Part shown: one piece after another, positions 26,708-38,795 of the stretch
Layout: each line of letters begins with the position of its first letter
Position numbering within the stretch: position 1 is the first letter of the stretch
NCBI RefSeq assembly: GCF_015704895.1
Contig: NZ_JADQWB010000012.1
Span: forward strand, 62,001 to 126,000
From: Agrobacterium leguminum
GTDB lineage: Bacteria; Pseudomonadota; Alphaproteobacteria; Rhizobiales; Rhizobiaceae
Length of the DNA: 64,000 bases
Direction: 5' to 3'
Notes under the pieces: model-generated
What the model was told of the DNA's origin: nothing
Database searches by the model: none
Seen by the model: only the letters and a program-made list of their open reading frames with translations
Translations under genes and position numbers: made by a program

Positions 26708-27438
26708 GTGCTTAATCAGAAGGTTCGCATTCTGATCGTCGAGGACGATCCGGATATGGCCGAGCTCATCTCGGACCTCATTGAGGCGGAGGGCTGGCTG
26801 CCCACCTGCGCGCGCTCCGCCGAGGAGGCGGACGAGATATTGGCAAGGGACAGGATGCAGCTTGTGCTGGTCGATCACAATCTGCCTGGCACGTCCGGAC
26901 GCACCTTTGCCCAGCGGCTGCGCAGCCAGATCGACATCGGCATCGTCATGGTCACCGCCGCCGGCAGCGCCGCCGACCGGGTTCTCGGGCTTGAGACCGC
27001 AGCCGACGATTATGTTGTCAAACCCTTCGAACCGATCGAACTCACGGCCCGGATCAAAGCCGTACTGCGCCGAACGATCCCTTCGCTGAAACAGGAAAAG
27101 GACAGCGATCATGGGCGCGGGGCGCTTCGCCTTGGCGACTGGGCAATCGATCTCGATGCACGCCGCGCCGTCTGCCTCGCGGACCGCAGCCGTACACTGA
27201 CCACCGCCGAATTCGCGCTTCTGGAAATACTGGCGGAAACACCCAACCAGCCCGTCAGCCGCTCCCAGATTCTCGACAGGCTGGGTTCGGAGAGCGACCG
27301 TTATATCGACAGAAATGTCGACGTGCTGGTGCTGCGGCTCAGGCGCAAGATCGAGATCAATCCCGACCTGCCGCGTCACATCAAGACGCGGCGCGGCAAG
27401 GGTTATGTTCTGCACACCGACGAGGGCGAGCTTTCCCC

Positions 27439-27442
<4 letters not shown>
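26708..27442 (+). CDS. OmpR-family response regulator next to SBP2
   Basis: 244 aa with a GTG start preceded by GGAGG. The receiver has Asp56 (LVLVDHNLPG) and Lys in DDYVVKPF; the winged helix has TTAEFALLEILAE and VLRLRRKIE. Its stop overlaps the kinase start by 4 nt (GTGA). It likely controls the divergent SBP2 gene and perhaps the transporter operon. Confidence 0.88.
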
Positions 27443-30893
<3,451 letters not shown>

Positions 30894-30978
30894 TTATCTT
30901 GCCCAAACATAACAACCCATTGCCACCTCAGTCCAATTGATAGTATTTTACTCCGATATTGATAATTTTGATATCGCC

Positions 30979-31827
30979 ATGCTCGACCTTACGCTGCTGA
31001 AGAACTTTATCATTGTCGCTCGCACGGGCTCCATCAGCGTCGCCGCCGCGCAGATCGGACGCACCCAATCCGCGCTCAGCACCCAGATGCAGCGGCTGGA
31101 AGATCTGGTCGGCCATACCCTGCTGCAGCGAACGGGTTCGGGAGTGCGTATGACCGCGGCGGGCGAGAGACTGCTTGCCCATGCCAGCGCCCTGCTTGCC
31201 CGGCATGATGAAATCCTTGCCGATATGGGCGAGGCAACGCTGCAGGGAACCGTGAGCCTTGGCTGCCCTGAAGATTATTCCATCGCCTTCCTGCCGGAAC
31301 TGCTGAGAGGCTTCTTCGGCACCTACCCGAAAGTCGATCTGCGCATGGTCTGCGCGCCCACGACGGAATTGCGTCCCCTCCTGCAGCGCCGCCAGATCGA
31401 CATGGCGCTGGTTTCGCAATCCGATCCGGATCACCGCGACGTGCTCCGCAGGGAAAGCTTCGTCTGGGTGGCGGACAGGCCGGAGCCGGATCTCCTCGCC
31501 AAGGACGTGCTGCCGCTGGCGCTCTCCGCGCCCGTGACGCTGGATCACCGCGCGGCATGCGACGCCATGGAAGCCGCCAATCGGCGCTACCGCGTCGCCT
31601 TCGCCAGCAACAGCCTTTCCGGCCTCATCGCAATCGCGCGCTCCGGCCACGCCATCAGCGTGCTGACAAGGACAGCCGTTCCAGCCGACCTTCATATCGT
31701 CAAAAGCGGGCTACCACCCCTGCCGACGATCGGCATTGCCATCGAGTTTGCCGACACGCAGACATCGTCGGCAGCCGGGGCGCTGGGCGATCACATCCGC
31801 ACCGTTCTTCCCGGTCTCAGCCTCTAG
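30979..31827 (+). CDS. dgdR: LysR-family regulator, DgdR-like
   Basis: 282 aa from ATG 30979 (MLDLTLLKNF); the frame extends 14 codons upstream but that part is not family-like. The N-terminal HTH reads GSISVAAAQIGRTQSALSTQMQRLE; the C-terminal co-inducer domain is complete. It is divergent from dgdA with 103 bp between, containing AT-rich T-N11-A-type candidates. By analogy with Burkholderia it controls dgdA. Confidence 0.85.
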   Translation: MLDLTLLKNFIIVARTGSISVAAAQIGRTQSALSTQMQRLEDLVGHTLLQRTGSGVRMTAAGERLLAHASALLARHDEILADMGEATLQGTVSLGCPEDYSIAFLPELLRGFFGTYPKVDLRMVCAPTTELRPLLQRRQIDMALVSQSDPDHRDVLRRESFVWVADRPEPDLLAKDVLPLALSAPVTLDHRAACDAMEAANRRYRVAFASNSLSGLIAIARSGHAISVLTRTAVPADLHIVKSGLPPLPTIGIAIEFADTQTSSAAGALGDHIRTVLPGLSL

Positions 31828-31973
31828 CGTTAGGTTAATCCGGGTTTCGGAGCGACGGGCTGCCGTTATCAGTGGTTACCGGCGGCACGGGTCTCGAGAT
31901 ATTCACGACTTCCGTTTCAATCACGCAGGATACAATCGTCTGGAACTTCGCCAGGCTATCAAGCGGCTCCACC

Positions 31974-32675
31974 CTATCCTTGTACAACGATCCGGGCACC
32001 GGGCTTTACCCGGTTGTAAAGGTCGATGATATCCTGATTCAAAAGGCGAATGCAGCCGGCCGATACAGCCTTGCCGATTGAACCTGGATCATTCGTGCCG
32101 TGAACGCGATAATATGTGTCCCTGCCATCCTTATGCATATACAGCGCTCGGGCACCCATCGGGTTCGACGGGCCGCCATCGACTCCATCCTTGTTCGGGC
32201 CGTAATGCGCGGGGTTCCTTGCGACCATCTCAGGTGTTGGGATCCACCGGGGCCAGGCAGCTTTTCTCGCAATAATCGCGTCGCCACCATCGAAGGCGCG
32301 CGCAACTGGGCCGACACCAACGGCATATCGGATCGCCTTATTGCCGGGTTGAATCAGATAAAGGAAACGTGCTCGCTGATCGACGATGATAGTACCGGGC
32401 TTTTCGTCCGTGGTATAGCTTACGACCTGCCGCACGAACTCAGGATTCATTTTTCCGGTATTAACGCCGGCAATATGAAAACCGGCATCGGTCTTTTCGC
32501 CATACATAAGCATCGGGTCGGTTCCGATTGGGGCTGCCTCCCGATCTTCGACACGCTCATTGGAAGGGCGCGGCGCGGCGCCGGGAACACGGTCGGCATT
32601 GCTTGCGCAAGCGGTGAGGAAGATTGCCAACGCGACGGCCATCGGCCTGCGAGGAGAAACAATTGGTCGAATCAT
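31974..32675 (-). CDS. L,D-transpeptidase lipoprotein (YkuD/ErfK/YbiS family)
   Basis: 233 aa. N-terminal lipobox FLTAC puts the lipid on Cys23. The YkuD catalytic domain (about residues 94-232) ends with the signature HGTNDPGSIGKAVSAGCIRL: His192 and catalytic Cys208. The family makes 3-3 peptidoglycan cross-links or anchors proteins to peptidoglycan (alpha-proteobacteria attach outer-membrane barrels this way). The active-site Cys must stay reduced in the periplasm. It is 80 bp downstream of the two-component genes on the same strand but has its own CTTAAG box. Confidence 0.9.
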   Translation of the reverse strand: MIRPIVSPRRPMAVALAIFLTACASNADRVPGAAPRPSNERVEDREAAPIGTDPMLMYGEKTDAGFHIAGVNTGKMNPEFVRQVVSYTTDEKPGTIIVDQRARFLYLIQPGNKAIRYAVGVGPVARAFDGGDAIIARKAAWPRWIPTPEMVARNPAHYGPNKDGVDGGPSNPMGARALYMHKDGRDTYYRVHGTNDPGSIGKAVSAGCIRLLNQDIIDLYNRVKPGARIVVQG

Positions 32676-32727
32676 GGGAGCCTACTGGAATTGGTTGGAG
32701 CCTATAAAACTTGGCTGAAGCTCCAAC

Positions 32728-32744
32728 CTTAAGGCTGCCTTAAA
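32728..32744 (-). promoter_or_regulatory. CTTAAG-type response-regulator box upstream of L,D-transpeptidase
   Basis: CTTAAG, 5-bp spacer GCTGC, then CTTAAA. It ends 52 bp before the ldt start codon. This is the PmrA/QseB-type direct-repeat half-site layout and matches the box at 34821-34837 in sequence (spacer CCTGC there) and in distance to the start codon. Confidence 0.65.
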
Positions 32745-32755
32745 CGGTAGTCCCG

Positions 32756-34114
32756 TCACTCCTGCGGCAGAACGAGCGTCACGACGAAACCGGAATCAGT
32801 CTGACGAAAATCAAGCTCCCCGCCGAGCTTTCGCATCGCCATGTCGACAATCGCCAGGCCAAGGCCGCTGCCCTCGCCATGGGCCGAATGTCCTCGCTTG
32901 AACCGCTCCCTGACAGTCGCCTGATCTTCCGGATTTATGCCCTGCCCTTGATCCGTCACGTCGATTTCGACCTTGGGACCGTTCTTCAGTGCACAAATCT
33001 CAACGCTTGAGCCTTCCGGCGAATACTGAATCGCATTCTCGATCACGTTGCGCAGGGCCAGACGCAGGAGATTCACGTTTCTCAAGGTCACCATTTCATC
33101 CGGTTGCATGCGAAGCTTCACGGAGATGCCACGCCTGCTGCTCTGGGCTTCAAGATCGGAACGAATGTCCTCCATTATCCCTGCGAGCCGTACCGTCTCG
33201 ATCCGATCGCCGCGATCCGCCGAATCGACGAGCGCCAGGTCGATAAGCTGGCGGACAAGACGCCCGGTCCGGTCAACGCTCGTCGAAATATGCGCCAGCG
33301 CCTTGTCTCGAACATCATCCTCTTTACTCCGCAGCGCCACCTGAGCCTGGGTCTTCAATCCGGCAAGCGGGGTCTTCAACTCGTGGGCGGCATAGGCGAT
33401 AAACGTCTTCTCACGCTCACGGGCTGCTTCCACACGCAGGAAGAGGGAGTTCAGCGATCTGAGCAATGGCTTGATTTCGCTGGGCGTGTCCCTGTTTTCT
33501 ATGGCGTGCAGTTCATCTGCAGACCTCAACCCCAATGACATGGCAATCCTGTTGAGCGGTCCCAGCCCCTGTCCAACACTCAGCCAGATCAGCACCGCAA
33601 GGATCGGCAAAATGGCAATGGCTGGAACAAGTTGCCCCTTGACCACATCGGCAACCAGCCTGTCGCGTATCTCCAGACTGTCGCCCACAAGAACACGGGC
33701 ATTGAGGTTCGGATTCACGACCGCAAAGACACGCCAGCGGACACCATCGACGATGGTTTCGCTAAACCCGTCGCGATTGTCTGTGAGCGATTCACGCGGC
33801 GCACTTTCCGACCGGCTGACGAGTTGCCCCTGAAGCGACCAGATCTGGCAGGAGAGCTGCCGTCGGTAGTCCCCCTGGAGATCGAACGGCAAGGTGGTGT
33901 CATTGGCTTTCGTGTCATCCACGGCGGCAGCCACATTGATATGGTGATCGGTGAGGAGCGAGCTGACCATGCGGGCGGCTTCCATCAGTCGCGCGTCCAG
34001 CACCCGCTCGACCTGATGCTGCACGCTGAAATAGGTCCACATGACGGCAAGCAGCCAGAGGGCTCCCGTCGTCGCCAGCAGGATCGCAAAAAGCCGCAAC
34101 CGGATCGAACGCAT
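32756..34114 (-). CDS. Sensor histidine kinase, QseC/PmrB-type
   Basis: 452 aa. TM1 lies about residues 8-30, a periplasmic loop about 31-160, TM2 about 162-180, HAMP, HisKA with His244 (AYAAHELKTPLAG) and HATPase with TDQGQGINPEDQ and GSGLGLAIV. The start overlaps the regulator's stop (shared nucleotides at 34114). Periplasmic Cys89 is single. The stimulus is unknown; by family and context, envelope or redox stress. Confidence 0.88.
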   Translation of the reverse strand: MRSIRLRLFAILLATTGALWLLAVMWTYFSVQHQVERVLDARLMEAARMVSSLLTDHHINVAAAVDDTKANDTTLPFDLQGDYRRQLSCQIWSLQGQLVSRSESAPRESLTDNRDGFSETIVDGVRWRVFAVVNPNLNARVLVGDSLEIRDRLVADVVKGQLVPAIAILPILAVLIWLSVGQGLGPLNRIAMSLGLRSADELHAIENRDTPSEIKPLLRSLNSLFLRVEAAREREKTFIAYAAHELKTPLAGLKTQAQVALRSKEDDVRDKALAHISTSVDRTGRLVRQLIDLALVDSADRGDRIETVRLAGIMEDIRSDLEAQSSRRGISVKLRMQPDEMVTLRNVNLLRLALRNVIENAIQYSPEGSSVEICALKNGPKVEIDVTDQGQGINPEDQATVRERFKRGHSAHGEGSGLGLAIVDMAMRKLGGELDFRQTDSGFVVTLVLPQE

Positions 34115-34773
34115 CAGGGCATCCCCAATCTGTAGCCAACTCCGCGCACCGTTTCGATGGCGGCGCTTCCAAGTTTGGCGCGCAGCTTATGCACATGCAC
34201 CTCGATCGTGTTGCTCTCCACATCCTCCTGCCAGCCGTAGAGACGCTCTTCCAGTGCCTGTTTGGAGTGAATTGCCTGGGGACTTTCCATGAGCGCATGA
34301 AGAATCGAGAACTCGCGGCGCGACAGGATTACGGTCGACCCATCCCGAAGAACCTGCATCGAAGCGGGATCCAGCGTCAGCCCTCGCAGACTGATCTGCG
34401 CACTCGCCCGCCCGGCGGCGCGGCGCATGATCGCCCGCAGACGGGCGGCAACCTCATCCAGATCGAAAGGTTTGCCAAGATAATCGTCGGCACCCGCATC
34501 CAAACCGTCGATGCGGTCTCCAACCTCATCCTTGGCCGTCAGGAGCAGGACGGGAATCCGGTTTCCACTGCGACGCAAGCCGTTCAGGACATCCAGCCCG
34601 GAACCGTCCGGAAGCATCCGATCAAGAACGACCGCATCGAAATTATCCGTCGCCAGCGCCTCCGACGCATCGGCGGCCGTTGTCACGCCGTCCGCGACAA
34701 AGCCGCTCAGCTTCAAACCTTCCCGTAACCCGTCGAGCAGGATCGGATCATCTTCGACAATGAGAATTCGCAA
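34114..34773 (-). CDS. QseB/PmrA-type response regulator
   Basis: 219 aa OmpR-class regulator: Asp51 (AVVLDRMLPDG), Lys in DDYLGKPF, winged helix with LSRREFSILHALM and VHVHKLRAKLG. Length and sequence fit the QseB/PmrA/TctD group, whose members bind CTTAAG-type direct repeats. Such a box lies 47 bp upstream of its own start, shared with divergent dsbD. Confidence 0.88.
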   Translation of the reverse strand: MRILIVEDDPILLDGLREGLKLSGFVADGVTTAADASEALATDNFDAVVLDRMLPDGSGLDVLNGLRRSGNRIPVLLLTAKDEVGDRIDGLDAGADDYLGKPFDLDEVAARLRAIMRRAAGRASAQISLRGLTLDPASMQVLRDGSTVILSRREFSILHALMESPQAIHSKQALEERLYGWQEDVESNTIEVHVHKLRAKLGSAAIETVRGVGYRLGMP

Positions 34774-34820
34774 TCACGCCTCCGCAAGCGGTCCATCCAA
34801 TTTTGCCATGCGCGCCCCAG

Positions 34821-34837
34821 CTTAAGCCTGCCTTAAG
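34821..34837. promoter_or_regulatory. CTTAAG-N5-CTTAAG box between the response regulator and dsbD
   Basis: Two exact CTTAAG hexamers separated by CCTGC, i.e. the PmrA/QseB consensus layout. It lies 52 bp before the dsbD ATG and 47 bp before the regulator ATG, so it can serve both divergent promoters. Confidence 0.75.
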
Positions 34838-34889
34838 CTCCCGGCGAGATCAGTCCCGGCATGGAAGAATACATGAAAGGATATGCCGG

Positions 34890-36710
34890 ATGCGCATATT
34901 GGCGTTCACATTTGCGATTCTGGCGCTTTTCAGGGTCGTCTCCCCGGCGTCCGCGCTGGAAACACCACTTGCCATGGACCAGGCGTTCAAGGCAACGGTC
35001 GAGCGGGGAAACGACGGCCGCGCGATCATTCGCTGGGCGATCAATGACGGCTATTATCTCTACCGTGACTATCTGAGCGCAGAAGACGAGGACGGACGCA
35101 AACTGGAAATACAGTCCCTCCCCGGCGAGATGAAAGAAGACCCCAGTTTCGGCTTTACCGAGATTTACTACAAGACCGCAACGGCATCGATCGCCGAAGC
35201 GCCGGCAAAATTCCGCCTTACCTATCAGGGTTGCCAGGACAAGGGGCTCTGCTATCCGCCGACCACCAAAACGGTCGACATGGCAAGCCTGACCGTAGGC
35301 GCTGAAGGTGTGTTTTCCCAAAACAGCTTCGCTAAAGCTGCACAGGCTTCGGCCGGCGTCTCCATGGACGCGACACAGGAAGGATTTTCGCTGGCGGAGG
35401 ATAGCGCGCAGACGGCGGTCGATCTGCTGCTGGCGGATGGCGGATTGATCCTGCTTCTTGCCGGATTTCTCGGCTTCGGATTGCTGCTCGCCTTCACGCC
35501 ATGCGTTTTCCCGATGTATCCGATCGTTGCGGCCATGCTCGCCCGGGAAGGCGAAAAACTGACCGCGCGGCGCGGCTTCCTGTTGTCCGTGTCTTATGCG
35601 CTTGCGCTTGCATCCGCCTTCGGGCTGATGGGAATGGCCGCCGCATGGTCAGGGCAAAACCTTCAGGTCGCACTGCAATCGACCTATGCCGTAGCCGCGA
35701 TATCCATCCTGTTCGCCGTCCTCGCGCTCGCAAATTTCGGCCTTTTCCACATTCAGCTTCCCACCGCAATCTCGGCCCGGTTTGCGAAATCGCCGCAGGG
35801 CGCGAGCACGATTCCCGGCGCGATGCTGCTCGGCTTCTCCTCGGCATTGCTCATCGGACCTTGCGTCACGGCTCCCCTGGCAGGTGCGCTTCTCTATATT
35901 GCCCGCACCGGTGATGTCGTCATCGGCGCCGCGGCACTATTCGCCCTTGGACTGGGCAAGGGGATTCCACTCGTCATCATGGCGACCGCAAGCGGCAAGG
36001 CGCTGCCGAAAGCAGGGCTGTGGATGGAAAAAGTGCGCCAGATTTTCGGCTTCATGTTTCTGGCCACCGCGCTTTGGCTGGCAACGCCGCTCATGCCCGA
36101 ACGGCTGACATTGCTCGGATGGGCAATACTTGCCCTTTCCTTCGGCGTTTTTGCTTTCGGTGCAGGGGCCGGCGATCCGAAGTCCGGTGTGAGCGTGCTT
36201 TCCCGCACGACGGGTCTCGCATCCATCATCTGGGCAATTCTGATCTTCGTCGGTCTCGGCATCGGTGCAACGGATCCGCTCTCTCCCCTGAAGCCGCTGA
36301 GTTCCACCAGCGGCTCCGGATCGCTCGCATCGATAAAGAAAAGCGACTTCCAGAAGGTTTCCTCCATCGCAAGCCTGGGAGCCCGGCTCGACAGCTCGCC
36401 GCCACAGGAACCGACACTCCTCTATGTGACAGCGGACTGGTGCGTGACCTGCCGCACGATCGAGCGCTCACTTCTGACCGCACCCGATGTGGTTGAAGCG
36501 TTGAAGGGAGTGAACCTCGTCAGCCTGGACCTGACAAAACTGGACGCGAATAAACAGGCGTTGCTTTCGACATTGAAGGTGGTCGGCCCGCCCACGATGG
36601 TTTTTCTCGACAGCAACCGAAGGGAGCCGGAAGCAACACGGCTGATCGGCGAATTCTCGGCCGCAGATCTGGCAGCATCCGCTCGCAGGGCACAGGGATC
36701 GCCTCCGTGA
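34890..36710 (+). CDS. dsbD: DsbD/ScsB-type thiol:disulfide interchange protein
   Basis: 606 aa from ATG 34890 (MRILAFTF..., signal peptide to SALA). Three modules: periplasmic alpha domain with Cys115 and Cys121 (YQGCQDKGLCYPP), an 8-TM core with Cys205 (FTPCVFPMYP) and Cys325 (IGPCVTAP), and a C-terminal thioredoxin domain with Cys518/Cys521 (ADWCVTC). It carries electrons from cytosolic thioredoxin to periplasmic substrates. It overlaps the next gene by 4 nt and heads a dsbD-dsbA-like-dsbG operon. Confidence 0.92.
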   Translation: MRILAFTFAILALFRVVSPASALETPLAMDQAFKATVERGNDGRAIIRWAINDGYYLYRDYLSAEDEDGRKLEIQSLPGEMKEDPSFGFTEIYYKTATASIAEAPAKFRLTYQGCQDKGLCYPPTTKTVDMASLTVGAEGVFSQNSFAKAAQASAGVSMDATQEGFSLAEDSAQTAVDLLLADGGLILLLAGFLGFGLLLAFTPCVFPMYPIVAAMLAREGEKLTARRGFLLSVSYALALASAFGLMGMAAAWSGQNLQVALQSTYAVAAISILFAVLALANFGLFHIQLPTAISARFAKSPQGASTIPGAMLLGFSSALLIGPCVTAPLAGALLYIARTGDVVIGAAALFALGLGKGIPLVIMATASGKALPKAGLWMEKVRQIFGFMFLATALWLATPLMPERLTLLGWAILALSFGVFAFGAGAGDPKSGVSVLSRTTGLASIIWAILIFVGLGIGATDPLSPLKPLSSTSGSGSLASIKKSDFQKVSSIASLGARLDSSPPQEPTLLYVTADWCVTCRTIERSLLTAPDVVEALKGVNLVSLDLTKLDANKQALLSTLKVVGPPTMVFLDSNRREPEATRLIGEFSAADLAASARRAQGSPP

Positions 36711-37381
36711 ACGACGTCGCGATCAATCCTGCCGCATTGCCGGTATCCAATAATCCAACAAGGAAAATTCTGGTGTTTTCACGACGCGATTTCATGGCCG
36801 GCGGACTGGCGGCTTTTAGCGGAGTGCTGGTGTCTGCAGGAGACGGTTTCGCACAGCAAGTCAGCACGGACGAGGTGTTCTTCGACAGGGACGCACCCGT
36901 GCTTGGAAATCCCAAAGGCAAGGTCACGATTGTCGAATATTTCGATTATCAATGCCCCTACTGCAAGACTTCACATGCCATGGTGAAAAAGGTTGTCGCA
37001 CATGACGGCGACATCAGGCTTGTTTTGAAGGACTGGCCGATCTTCGGCGGCGCATCTGTCTTCGCGGCACAGGCGGTGCTGGGGGCCGCCCAGATCGGTA
37101 AATATGAAATCGCCATGGAAGCGCTGATGAAAACAAAAGCGCGTATTTCCGAAAACGATGTCGAAAAGGCCCTGACCGGCGCCGGATTGGCGATGAAAGA
37201 CATCGCCGCAGCGGTGAACAGCAACAACAGGAAAATCTCCGCGCTGCTCGATCGAAACTATCGCCAGGCGCTCGCCTTCAACTTTGTCGGCACGCCATCC
37301 TTCGTCATCGGCAAGACGATCTATCCCGGTGTTCTGGATGAGAAAGGCCTCAAGGCCGCCATTAAACAGGCCCGGTCATAA
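36707..37381 (+). CDS. DsbA/ScsC-like thioredoxin-fold protein with Tat signal
   Basis: 224 aa, GTG start overlapping the dsbD stop. The N-terminus has a twin-arginine motif SRRDFMAGG (Arg26-Arg27) followed by a hydrophobic stretch, so it is probably exported folded by Tat, unusual for this family. The thioredoxin fold has CPYC at 83-86 (DYQCPYCKT) and the cis-Pro loop FVGTPSFV. With DsbD as partner it is more likely a reductase or isomerase (ScsC-like) than an oxidase. Confidence 0.87.
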   Translation: MNDVAINPAALPVSNNPTRKILVFSRRDFMAGGLAAFSGVLVSAGDGFAQQVSTDEVFFDRDAPVLGNPKGKVTIVEYFDYQCPYCKTSHAMVKKVVAHDGDIRLVLKDWPIFGGASVFAAQAVLGAAQIGKYEIAMEALMKTKARISENDVEKALTGAGLAMKDIAAAVNSNNRKISALLDRNYRQALAFNFVGTPSFVIGKTIYPGVLDEKGLKAAIKQARS

Positions 37382-37467
37382 TTCGCAAATCTCCACCGGA
37401 ACAACGCCCCCCTTCATCGTGACTGTCAGGGGAGTTGCCAGTCGAAATCGTCCTAAGGAACCCTTCG

Positions 37468-38271
37468 ATGCCCTATAGTTATCTCACACGAAATTTCCCG
37501 ATCGCTGCCTTTCTGTCGAGCCTGCTGCTTGCTTCCCCTTCCCCGGCGCAGGATGCGGCGAAGAATGGATCGAACGACGGACTTCCGGCAATTCTTCATT
37601 CTATCGAGCTTCAGGGCATTAGAATCCTCGGAGAAATGGATGTTCCGGGAGGGCTGAGAGGATTTGCCGCAAAAGCCGGAGCACAACCGATCGCGATCTA
37701 TTTGACACCCGACAATAAACACGTTGTCGTCGGCACCCTGGTCGACGCCACGGGACAGGACATGGCTGCGGCGCAAATGAAGAAAATGGTCGAGAAGCCG
37801 ATCCTGGAAGATGGCTGGAACCGGCTTTCCAAGTCAACCTGGGTTCAGGATGGAAAGGCCGATGCACCCCGCATCGTCTACACTTTCACCGATCCCAATT
37901 GCCCCTATTGCAACAAATTCTGGCAGGCGGCGCGTCCATGGATCAACAGCGGCAAGGTTCAGTTGCGGCACATCATGGTCGGCGTCATCAGACAGGATTC
38001 ACCTGCAAAGGCGGCCGCCATACTCGAAGCGAGGTCTCCTTCAGAGGCATTGAAGGAAAACGAACTGAAGCACAAGGATGGCGGCATCGCCCCTCTGCAG
38101 TCCGTAAAAGAACAGACCACGGCCAGCCTCGACCGCAACGCCAATCTCATAACCGAACTTGGCTTCGGAGGCACGCCCGCAATCGTCTTCAAAAAAGCCG
38201 ATGGCACCATCGGAACCGTTGCGGGAATGCCGCAAGATTCAGCGCTCGAAATGATTCTGGGTCCGAGATAA
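37468..38271 (+). CDS. dsbG: DsbG-like periplasmic thiol reductase/isomerase
   Basis: 267 aa from ATG 37468, with an AAGGA site; signal peptide to SPAQ. It has an N-terminal dimerisation domain (about 30-110) and a thioredoxin domain with CPYC at Cys145/Cys148 (FTDPNCPYCNKFW) and cis-Pro in FGGTPAIVF. In E. coli DsbG protects single cysteines, including those of L,D-transpeptidases, and is recycled by DsbD; both partners are encoded beside it here. It is followed by about 280 bp leading to the island boundary. Confidence 0.88.
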   Translation: MPYSYLTRNFPIAAFLSSLLLASPSPAQDAAKNGSNDGLPAILHSIELQGIRILGEMDVPGGLRGFAAKAGAQPIAIYLTPDNKHVVVGTLVDATGQDMAAAQMKKMVEKPILEDGWNRLSKSTWVQDGKADAPRIVYTFTDPNCPYCNKFWQAARPWINSGKVQLRHIMVGVIRQDSPAKAAAILEARSPSEALKENELKHKDGGIAPLQSVKEQTTASLDRNANLITELGFGGTPAIVFKKADGTIGTVAGMPQDSALEMILGPR

Positions 38272-38414
38272 TTGAGAATTCGAGAAAGAGACGCTCTGGC
38301 GAACCGCAAATCAAACGCATCGAATATGCAAATGTAAGGATGACTATTATATAAGCGACCCGCCATGTCGTGTGCGGCCGTCATCAATCTTTGCCCGCTT
38401 GGCGACAACAAAAA

Positions 38415-38440
38415 ACTCCCGGCGCGTTTGCTCCGGGAGT
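38415..38440. terminator. Bidirectional rho-independent terminator
   Basis: Arms ACTCCCGG / CCGGGAGT with a 10-nt loop, preceded by an A-run (CAAAAAACT) and followed by GTTTTG, so it works on both strands. On the minus strand it follows directly after a tRNA-like CCA end, as a tRNA terminator would. Confidence 0.8.
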
Positions 38441-38448
38441 TTTGGATA

Positions 38449-38466
38449 TTTGGTTGCGGGGACCTG
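38449..38466 (-). other. tRNA-Met 3'-end fragment, probable island attachment scar
   Basis: On the minus strand this 18-mer reads as the last T-stem strand plus acceptor and CCA of an initiator-type tRNA-Met (ending GTCCCCGCAACCA AA). The match stops exactly after the T-stem strand; the rest of the tRNA is missing. Such a fragment next to the original terminator is what the distal att site of an island inserted at a tRNA 3' end looks like. It lies where gene content changes from dsb genes to the stress island. Confidence 0.5.
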
Positions 38467-38552
38467 AGTCCACGGAGACTTGTAATTTTCAGACGGATAG
38501 GATGCCGCTAAAATGACTTCTACTTTGCGCGCATAACAAGGGCGGTTGGCCT

Positions 38553-38795
38553 CTATTCCTGCTGTCGAACTCGTTTCGATGCGATACCTATCCATTCATA
38601 AAGGATGCCCTGGTCCAGTTTCGAAAAGCGCGCTCGATGTTTTAACCACTCCAGCGAGTCACCAGGATTACAGCGGGCATAGTCCTTCCGAATAAGTGCC
38701 TCACAATCTTCGCGAAGCCCTAGGTCAGACGGTTCGATCTGGAGCATCAGGCCGTTCGCCGACAGATGCAGCGCCGGTTGCTCGGTCCCGCTCAT
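38553..38795 (-). CDS. Unknown 80-aa protein coupled to HAD phosphatase
   Basis: 80 aa, hydrophilic, no signal or TM. Features: ALHLSANGLMLQIEPSDLGLREDCEALIRKDYARC in the middle and a basic C-terminus. The ATG overlaps the stop of the HAD gene by 4 nt, so it is translated with it and is likely real. I do not recognise the family. It is transcribed from the sigma-54 promoter at 39516-39531. Confidence 0.65.
   Translation of the reverse strand: MSGTEQPALHLSANGLMLQIEPSDLGLREDCEALIRKDYARCNPGDSLEWLKHRARFSKLDQGILYEWIGIASKRVRQQE

Noticed and set aside
38347-38595. 82-codon minus-strand ORF at the island edge
   Set aside because: It runs through the terminator and tRNA-like fragment and has no motif.
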